This document shows positions 15,518 through 20,103 of a stretch of DNA of 20,103 nt, one piece after another. Location: the NCBI GenBank assembly GCA_937951975.1, contig CALGAJ010000001.1, positions 1-20,103 on the forward strand. The letters are read 5' to 3'. The notes beneath the pieces are model-generated. The model ran no database searches. It saw nothing but the letters and a program-made list of their open reading frames with translations, and was not told where the DNA came from. Positions within the stretch are counted from its first letter, which is position 1, and each line of letters opens with the position of its first letter. The translations under genes and the position numbers were made by a program. Source of the stretch: an uncultured Desulfotignum sp. (lineage in GTDB: Bacteria > Desulfobacterota > Desulfobacteria > Desulfobacterales > Desulfobacteraceae).

Positions 15518-15706
15518 ATGGCTTTTACCCCGATTGTTGATGAATCCAAATGCGTTGGTTGTGAAGAATGTGTAGACGTATGCCCGGTGGAAGTATTTGA
15601 AATGCAGAACGGCAAATCCGTGCCGGTCAACGCTGAAGAATGCATGGGCTGCGAAAGCTGCGTGGAAGTTTGTGAAGAAGACGCCATCGTTGTCGAAGAG
15701 GATTAG
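15518..15706 (+). CDS. 2[4Fe-4S] bacterial-type ferredoxin
   Basis: 62-residue acidic cytoplasmic electron carrier. It contains two Cx2Cx2Cx3C motifs: C12, C15, C18, C22 (the last followed by Pro) and C42, C45, C48, C52. Each cysteine set supplies three ligands to one cluster and one to the other, as in clostridial ferredoxins; the fourth cysteine of the second motif is followed by Glu rather than Pro. AGGAGG lies 8 bases before the ATG. It stands alone, with its own promoter region and a strong terminator, so it is a monocistronic gene. It probably serves low-potential redox reactions of anaerobic metabolism; no dedicated partner is encoded beside it. Confidence 0.96.
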   Translation: MAFTPIVDESKCVGCEECVDVCPVEVFEMQNGKSVPVNAEECMGCESCVEVCEEDAIVVEED

Positions 15707-15748
15707 GCGTCGGATTTAAACAACCATTTGCAGATGGATGGTTGCATG

Positions 15749-15802
15749 GATGCCGGATGTGCCTTTGATTGTTTTCAAGGCATATCCGGCATCTTTTTTT
15801 TT
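15749..15802 (+). terminator. Strong intrinsic terminator after the ferredoxin gene
   Basis: GATGCCGGATGTGCCTT (15749-15765) pairs with AAGGCATATCCGGCATC (15777-15793) over 17 positions with a single G-T wobble. The loop is 11 bases and nine T follow (15794-15802). A smaller hairpin, CAACCAT/ATGGTTG (15721-15744), precedes it. The hairpin also lies just downstream of the convergent dimethylarginine hydrolase gene, where it would lack a T-run. Confidence 0.93.
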
Positions 15803-15812
15803 CAACAACGCA

Positions 15813-16574
15813 TCAGAACCGCAAAGACAGGCAGCTGAGACCCCCGTCCAGTTTCCGGAATTCAGACACTTCCACGGCAAGGGTGTCATAGCCATGGGAT
15901 TCAATCAGGGATCGGGTTTTTTCAAAACCGGCCGGAACCAGCACCCGGTCATTGATCCACACGCTGTTGGCGGCATAGGCTTCGGAATCATCCACCGGAA
16001 GAATCGTGAAATCTGAAAATTCGGGCCGGGTGATGAACTCTCCCCAGGCCAGCAGACAATTGTTTTCCAGATAAGATACCCCGGTTTTCAGATGAAGCAC
16101 CGAGGTCAGTTCAATGACGGACACGGTGTATCCATAAGTTCCCAGAAAGTGTGCCAGCTGCCGGATCCCGGCGGCATTGGTCCGGCCGGACAATCCCACA
16201 TAAAAATGACGGCCCACCTGCATCACATCCCCGGCATCCAGGGTGCCCGGTGAGGTGATCTCCATGACCGGCCGGTCCAACTGCTGCATGGCACAGGCCA
16301 CGGCCCGGGTTTCTCCCCGTCGGGACAGGTGTCCGGGCCGGGTGATGACCACGCATTTTTCCGTGACCAGGCAGGTATCTTCGATAAATGTGGAATCGGC
16401 AAACCTGTTATCGGGTGCCAGCACCGTCACAGACAGACCGCAGCGCGTCAATGCGTCAATGTAGCCTGCATGCTGCCGGCATGCCCGTGTAAAATCCGGT
16501 ATGCCCAGATCGCTGCACCGGATGCCGTTGACCAGATTCTGACACGGGGATTTGACCATGGCAGAGGTGAACAT
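15813..16574 (-). CDS. N(G),N(G)-dimethylarginine dimethylaminohydrolase-type enzyme (DDAH)
   Basis: 253-residue cytoplasmic enzyme of the guanidino-group-modifying (amidinotransferase) fold. DDAH hydrolyses methylated arginines to citrulline and methylamines. The residue numbers nearly match Pseudomonas aeruginosa DDAH: D60, E65-D66 in FIEDT, R85, R131, catalytic H161 in LHLKT and nucleophile C248 near the C-terminus (GGLSCLSLRF). LDAGDV (112-117) is also typical. ATG 16574 is chosen because AAGGAG lies 8 bases upstream and the length matches the family. A longer in-frame start at 16667 would run 79 bases into the transporter gene and add an unconserved stretch. It lies 14 bases after the EamA gene and is probably co-transcribed. 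Activity on plain arginine or another guanidine is possible, since family members differ in substrate. Confidence 0.88.
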   Translation of the reverse strand: MFTSAMVKSPCQNLVNGIRCSDLGIPDFTRACRQHAGYIDALTRCGLSVTVLAPDNRFADSTFIEDTCLVTEKCVVITRPGHLSRRGETRAVACAMQQLDRPVMEITSPGTLDAGDVMQVGRHFYVGLSGRTNAAGIRQLAHFLGTYGYTVSVIELTSVLHLKTGVSYLENNCLLAWGEFITRPEFSDFTILPVDDSEAYAANSVWINDRVLVPAGFEKTRSLIESHGYDTLAVEVSEFRKLDGGLSCLSLRF

Positions 16575-16588
16575 GTGAAAATCTCCTT

Positions 16589-17470
16589 TTATGGGGAAGT
16601 CTGAGCAGGACGGGTGGTCAGATAGACACCGGACAGAACCAGGGCCGCACCCACGGCCAGGGCCCATGTCACGGGTTCGTTCAAAATGATGAATGACAGC
16701 ACCACCGCACTGACAGGGACAAAGTTGATGAAAATGCCGGCCCGGGTGGGGCCGATTTTCTGAATACCCTGGTAATACCAGAAAAATCCCAGCACGGTCC
16801 CGAAAAATCCCAGATAGAACAATTGGGCCCAGTGCTGCAGGGTATACCCGGGCAGGGCCTGGAACAGTCCGTCATGCACGGCCGGAAAAAACAGCATGAC
16901 CGTCCCGGCCACAGACGAATAGCAGACCGCTGCCACCGGGGACAGGGTGGTCATCATGGGTTTGGCCAGAAGCGAATAGGAGACCCAGGACACCACACAT
17001 CCTAAAATGGCCATCTCCCCGGCTCCGATACCGGACTGGAATAAAATCCATGGATGTCCGTTGGAAATAATGGTCATGGCCCCGCTCACCGACAGCACCA
17101 GCCCCAGAATTTTGCCGGGAGTCAGAGAGTCTTTGAACAAAAGCGCTGAAAATACACTGATAAATATCGGGTTGGTGGCGATGATCAAAGAGGCCCGGTT
17201 GGCATTGATAAAGTTCAGGCCGGTGAAGAAAAACAGGTTATAGGCAAAAATGCCGGTCAGACCGGACAAAAATATCCAGACAAGCTGGTTGAACCGGATG
17301 GGAGGTAGCCGGCCTTCCATGCGCCGGGTCAGCAGCAGCAGAAAAATCGATGCAATGAAAAACCGCAAAAAAGCGGCACAAGAAGGGGAGACCTGTCCAG
17401 CCAGCTGTTTGCCGGCAATAAAGGTCCCGCCCCAGAAAAAAGCGGTTAAAAACAGTTTGACAAAGGTCAC
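16589..17470 (-). CDS. EamA/DMT-superfamily transporter
   Basis: 293-residue inner-membrane protein with about ten hydrophobic helices arranged as two EamA repeats. The first starts at FLTAFFWGGTFIAGKQLAG, and the second begins near AGEMAILGCVVSWVSYSLL. Features of the family are the Trp-Gly-Gly segment in the first helix and the RFFIAS and NANRASLI segments. Such permeases generally export small metabolites, often amino acids. The start is a GTG at 17470 with AAAGGA seven bases upstream. Pairing with the DDAH-like gene suggests the substrate is an amino acid or amine linked to arginine or citrulline metabolism, but this is inference from position only. Confidence 0.9.
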   Translation of the reverse strand: MTFVKLFLTAFFWGGTFIAGKQLAGQVSPSCAAFLRFFIASIFLLLLTRRMEGRLPPIRFNQLVWIFLSGLTGIFAYNLFFFTGLNFINANRASLIIATNPIFISVFSALLFKDSLTPGKILGLVLSVSGAMTIISNGHPWILFQSGIGAGEMAILGCVVSWVSYSLLAKPMMTTLSPVAAVCYSSVAGTVMLFFPAVHDGLFQALPGYTLQHWAQLFYLGFFGTVLGFFWYYQGIQKIGPTRAGIFINFVPVSAVVLSFIILNEPVTWALAVGAALVLSGVYLTTRPAQTSP

Positions 17471-17512
17471 TGATTATCCTTTATTGATCGGAAATTAAAA
17501 TTAAATTGTGTA

Positions 17513-17540
17513 GTTGTACAGCCTTCCGGCCAAAAGTCAA
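17513..17540 (-). promoter_or_regulatory. Candidate promoter of the EamA-DDAH operon
   Basis: Minus strand: TTGACT (17535-17540), a 16-base spacer and TACAAC (17513-17518), about 40 bases before the GTG start. The -35 lies in the identical ten-base context CTTGACTTTT seen at the HU/IHF and lptD promoters. I see no convincing promoter for the divergent HD gene in the same interval. Confidence 0.4.
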
Positions 17541-17558
17541 GCCCAAGATGGAGACCCC

Positions 17559-18110
17559 ATGAAGCAGATAGCAGACCTGTTGTTTGAAGCCCGGATGCTC
17601 AAGGATCTGAAACGGTCCGGATACGCATTTCTGGGAAACGGAAAAGAAAGTATTGCAGACCATTGTTTCACCACGACATTTATCTGCTGGATCATGGCCC
17701 GGATGGTGCCCCAGGTGGACAAAGAGCGGTTGACCGCCATGGCCCTGGTCCATGATATGGCGGAAGCCAGAACCGGGGATTTCAATTATGTGCAGAAAAA
17801 CTACGCCCGGGTGGATGAGGCTGCCGCCCTGTCCCACCTGGTCCGGGATCTGCCCTTTGGTTCGGACATCGTTGCCCTTGTGGCGGAATTCAATGCCGGG
17901 GAAACCCTGGAGGCCCGGCTGGCAAAAGATGCGGATCAGCTGTCGTTCATTCTGGAATTAAAAAAACTCAAAGACACGGGTGCCGCATTTCCGGACCGAT
18001 GGCTGGAAGTGATCAGAGAGCGTTTGAAAACCGACATCGGAAATCAGATGGCTGCTGATATTCTGGAAACCCGGTGGGACAACTGGTGGTTGAACGGATA
18101 TACGGAATAG
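17559..18110 (+). CDS. HD-domain phosphohydrolase (YfbR/HDDC2-like)
   Basis: 183-residue cytoplasmic protein with the HD metal-binding pattern: H35 in IADHCF, H65-D66 in LVHDMAEARTGD, and an Asp in AKDADQL (D124 or D126). The Glu after HD (E69) and the TGD that follows resemble YfbR-type 5'-deoxynucleotidases, which remove phosphate from deoxynucleoside monophosphates. ATG 17559 has GGAG about 6 bases upstream and starts at the conserved helix (MKQIADLLFEARMLK). A TTG at 17514 would add 15 residues without a ribosome site. It is a single gene, divergent from the EamA gene and convergent with the YkgJ gene. Nucleotide-pool cleaning is the likely role; the exact substrate is not visible. Confidence 0.87.
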   Translation: MKQIADLLFEARMLKDLKRSGYAFLGNGKESIADHCFTTTFICWIMARMVPQVDKERLTAMALVHDMAEARTGDFNYVQKNYARVDEAAALSHLVRDLPFGSDIVALVAEFNAGETLEARLAKDADQLSFILELKKLKDTGAAFPDRWLEVIRERLKTDIGNQMAADILETRWDNWWLNGYTE

Positions 18111-18134
18111 ACCGGTCAGCCGGCCGGTGGGATG
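18111..18134. other. Two small hairpins in the HD/YkgJ convergent gap
   Basis: Between the convergent stop codons, ACCGG-TCAGCCGG-CCGGT and GGGAT-GTC-ATCCC can each form short stems. No T-run follows on either strand, so they are not typical intrinsic terminators. They may still mark 3' ends. Confidence 0.3.
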
Positions 18135-18149
18135 TCATCCCAAAAGATG

Positions 18150-18563
18150 TCAGAACCCTCTTTTTTCGATGTGATCCGCGACAATGCGCACCACATCGGC
18201 ATGGGGAACTAAAGGGACCATGCCGGGGCAGGCGGATGCCATGGCATCCCAGTTTTCCGGATGGGTCACCACGGTTTTTAAAAACGGCCAGGCCCGGCAC
18301 ATCCTGGGTTTTACCGGATGAATGGTGCATTGGATTTTTTCATCAAAAAAAATGCATCGTTCGTCCGGACCCTGGGTCAGCACGGGCCCGGCACCGGTCA
18401 TGTCGCAGTACCGGGGGATAAATTCATCCGGATTTGCCTGGATATACGCGCTGATGCGCACAATATCGTCAGGTGTCACATAGGTGCCGCCAAATCCCAT
18501 GCAGCATTGGCCGCACATCTTGCATTTAAATATATCATCCAGGGTGTGAAATTCAGACGTCAT
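18150..18563 (-). CDS. YkgJ-family cysteine-cluster protein
   Basis: 137-residue protein of the YkgJ (putative zinc or iron-sulfur binding, UPF0153) family. It shows the cluster C14-x2-C17-x2-C20-C21, then C70 in ERCIFF, C79 in QCTIH, the segment VKPRMCRAWPF with C89, and C112. The roles of these proteins are mostly unknown; the cysteines suggest a metal site. The ATG at 18563 lies inside the end of recR (11-base overlap in another frame), so it is probably translated from the dnaX-ybaB-recR transcript. No membrane segment or signal is present. Confidence 0.9.
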   Translation of the reverse strand: MTSEFHTLDDIFKCKMCGQCCMGFGGTYVTPDDIVRISAYIQANPDEFIPRYCDMTGAGPVLTQGPDERCIFFDEKIQCTIHPVKPRMCRAWPFLKTVVTHPENWDAMASACPGMVPLVPHADVVRIVADHIEKRGF

Positions 18564-19152
18564 ATCGTTTTTCCATGGCTTTTTGCAGGGTCAAAGGATC
18601 CACATACTGAAGGTCTCCGCCCATGGGCACCCCGGAGGCAATCCGGGTGAGAATGACGCCCCGGGATTTCAGGCGCTCATGAATGTAGGCGGCGGTGGCT
18701 TCCCCTTCCACATTGGTCCGGGTGGCAATGATGATCTCCCGGACCTGCCGGGGTTCGGCCCGGTTGAAAAGTTCCTTTAAACGGAGATCATCGGGCCCGA
18801 TGCCGTCAATGGGAGACAATGCCCCGCCCAGCACATGGTAACATCCAGGAAATGACCTGGATTTTTCAATGGCGGCCAGGTCGGCCGGATTTTCCACTAC
18901 GCAGATCACCCCGTGGTCCCGGGACGGATCCGCACAGATCCGGCAGATTTCCCGGTCGCTGAGAGAAAAACAGGTGGTGCAGACCTGCACGGACCGTTTG
19001 AGTTCAATGATATCCGCTGCCAGGGCCGAGGCTTCGTGATCCGGGGCATGCAGCAGGTGCAGTGCCAGCCGCTCCGCGGTTTTCCGGCCGATTCCCGGCA
19101 GTGTGGAAAGACTGGAGATCAGCTTGAGAATGGCATCCGGATAATGGTTCAC
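18553..19152 (-). CDS. recR: Recombination mediator protein RecR
   Basis: 199-residue DNA repair protein that, with RecO (and RecF), loads RecA onto SSB-coated gaps. Domains in order are a helix-hairpin-helix with LPGIGRKTAERLALHLL (18-34), a four-cysteine zinc finger (C58, C61, C70, C73), a Toprim domain from about 81 with VVENPADLAAIE and VEGEATAAYI, and the C-terminal GVPMGGDLQYVDPLTL signature (174-189). Full length for the family. It lies 5 bases after ybaB and overlaps the YkgJ gene by 11 bases, in the common dnaX-ybaB-recR order. Confidence 0.98.
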   Translation of the reverse strand: MNHYPDAILKLISSLSTLPGIGRKTAERLALHLLHAPDHEASALAADIIELKRSVQVCTTCFSLSDREICRICADPSRDHGVICVVENPADLAAIEKSRSFPGCYHVLGGALSPIDGIGPDDLRLKELFNRAEPRQVREIIIATRTNVEGEATAAYIHERLKSRGVILTRIASGVPMGGDLQYVDPLTLQKAMEKRYDV

Positions 19153-19157
19153 AGAGG

Positions 19158-19466
19158 TTACAGACCCGGGATGTTCATTCCGCCGGTGAGTTTGCTCATC
19201 TCAGCGGACATCATTTCCTGGGATTTTTTCAATGCATCGTTCACCGCGGCCATGACCAGGTCCTGGAGCATTTCCACGTCATCGGGATCCACCACCTCTT
19301 TTTCCAGAACAATGGATTCGATTTTCTGGCTGCCGTTGGCCACCACTTTGACCATTCCTCCGCCGGCCGAAGCCTCCACGGTTCTGGTGGCCAGCTCTTC
19401 CTGGGCCTGGAGCATTTTTTTCTGCAGTTTCTGGGCCTGTTTCATCATGTTGTTCATATTTTTCAT
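19158..19466 (-). CDS. ybaB: YbaB/EbfC nucleoid-associated protein
   Basis: 102-residue DNA-binding protein. It has a Met/Lys/Gln-rich N-terminal coiled helix (MNNMMKQAQKLQKKMLQAQE), the central GGGMVKVVANG strand segment (46-56) and a second long helix (DVEMLQDLVMAAVNDALKKS), as in the YbaB dimer of tweezer shape. AGGAG lies 8 bases before ATG 19466. It sits between dnaX (22-base gap) and recR (5-base gap), its usual place, suggesting a link to replication or recombination. Confidence 0.97.
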   Translation of the reverse strand: MKNMNNMMKQAQKLQKKMLQAQEELATRTVEASAGGGMVKVVANGSQKIESIVLEKEVVDPDDVEMLQDLVMAAVNDALKKSQEMMSAEMSKLTGGMNIPGL

Positions 19467-19488
19467 CGTCTAAACTCCTGAGTCATTG

Positions 19489-20103
19489 TTACATATTAAT
19501 GATTTCACCATTGAAAATTTCTTTGGCACGCTGCACCAGGGGGTGATTGACCGCAGTCTGCATGGCCTTGGTTTCTTTTGCTTTGTCCGCAGCCAAAGCA
19601 AGGGGCCGGGCCTGGGAGGCCACATGGATCTTCAGTGTTTTTCCCAGAAATTTCCGGCAGTGCTTTTCAAGTTCTTCCTGTTTGTCCTTGAGCCGTTTCC
19701 GGTCAAACTGGGTGCAGCCGGACAGATGCAGCTCCACCGTATCCCGGGTTTCCGAAGCGATCTGTCCCCGGGTCAGCAGTACATGGATGAACGGCATCTG
19801 GGTTTCGATCCGGGTCAGAAACCCGTCCCAGGTCCGGGGGGGCTCAACGGGAGGATCTACAGCGGTTTCCCGGATATGACCCGGATCCGGGGCCGGGGCT
19901 GCCGGAGCTGCATAGGCCGGCGGGGGATCCGGCATCCGGGCGGGCGTATCCTGCGGGTCACAGTCCGGCGGGGAAGGGCGGGTGGCCGGGGCATTTTCCG
20001 GCCTGTTCCGGTCTGATTGGATCTGGTGTGCCAGAAGATCCAGCTGTGCAATGATCCGGTCGATGGAGGCCCCGGTACGGACCTGGAGCAGTTTGAACAA
20101 GAC
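19489..20103 (-). CDS. dnaX: DNA polymerase III subunit gamma/tau, C-terminal part (partial)
   Basis: The frame is open to the right edge of the window; about 205 residues of the C-terminus are seen, ending at TAA. No in-window start is real: the first candidate is a TTG at 20100 inside a continuing helix. It shows the end of domain III (RTGASIDRIIAQLDLLAHQI), a Pro/Ala-rich flexible linker of about 50 residues, and a folded tail with WDGFLTRIETQMPFIHVLLT and LEKHCRKFLGKTLKIHV, as in tau C-terminal domains. The assignment rests mainly on this architecture and the dnaX-ybaB-recR order; the ATPase core is outside the window. It is a clamp-loader partner of the HolB encoded at 7797-8843. Confidence 0.88.
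   Translation of the reverse strand, partial: VLFKLLQVRTGASIDRIIAQLDLLAHQIQSDRNRPENAPATRPSPPDCDPQDTPARMPDPPPAYAAPAAPAPDPGHIRETAVDPPVEPPRTWDGFLTRIETQMPFIHVLLTRGQIASETRDTVELHLSGCTQFDRKRLKDKQEELEKHCRKFLGKTLKIHVASQARPLALAADKAKETKAMQTAVNHPLVQRAKEIFNGEIINM

Noticed and set aside
1..20103. CRISPR arrays, tRNA/rRNA genes, insertion sequences, phage genes, defence islands
   Set aside because: I looked for repeated spacers, cloverleaf-like segments, transposase motifs and terminal inverted repeats and saw none. The gene content is core metabolism and replication.

Overview
The window looks like a stretch of core chromosome from a sulfate-reducing deltaproteobacterium, most likely a Desulfobacteraceae member (Desulfotignum/Desulfobacter type). 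This is inferred from the style of the proteins: outer-membrane LptD, a 62-residue 2[4Fe-4S] ferredoxin, a RicT/PSP1 protein, a compact MetRS and moderately GC-rich, CCGG-rich codon use. No sequence search was possible. There are no rRNA or tRNA genes, insertion sequences, CRISPR arrays or phage genes, and genes fill nearly all of the window.

Layout. 1-207 (+) is the tail of a small membrane protein, followed by a probable terminator. 225-12014 is a long run of minus-strand genes. In transcription order they are lptD, a NusG/RfaH-like paralog overlapping it by 4 bases, an HU/IHF-type protein with its own promoter, holB, ricT, metG, a monofunctional penicillin-binding transpeptidase, and a very large GlmS-like protein. 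A divergent promoter region at about 12015-12119 separates this run from a plus-strand unit. That unit holds a cysteine synthase fused to a CysRS-like domain, then a translationally coupled gene of unknown function that carries an in-frame TAG. A stand-alone ferredoxin gene follows, closed by a strong intrinsic terminator. The remaining genes are an EamA transporter plus dimethylarginine hydrolase pair (-), an HD phosphohydrolase (+), and the cluster dnaX (3' end), ybaB, recR, ykgJ (-).

How the genes work together. Much of the content is replication and repair (dnaX, holB, recR, YbaB, HU/IHF), translation (metG) and envelope biogenesis (lptD, the transpeptidase, possibly the GlmS-like amino-sugar enzyme). 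The ybaB-recR and holB-ricT pairs are common bacterial neighbours.

Most unusual points. (1) In the CysK-CysRS fusion, both adenylation signatures (HIGH and KMSKS) are destroyed while the zinc ligands and C-terminal domain remain, so it is probably not a working tRNA synthetase. (2) The coupled downstream gene is interrupted by TAG with no frameshift. (3) The giant GlmS-like protein has its predicted Cys nucleophile at about residue 46, implying an N-terminal propeptide, plus a long insertion and a roughly 300-residue unknown C-terminal region. (4) A specialised NusG paralog is coupled to lptD. (5) The same ten-base element, CTTGACTTTT, supplies the -35 box of three minus-strand promoters.
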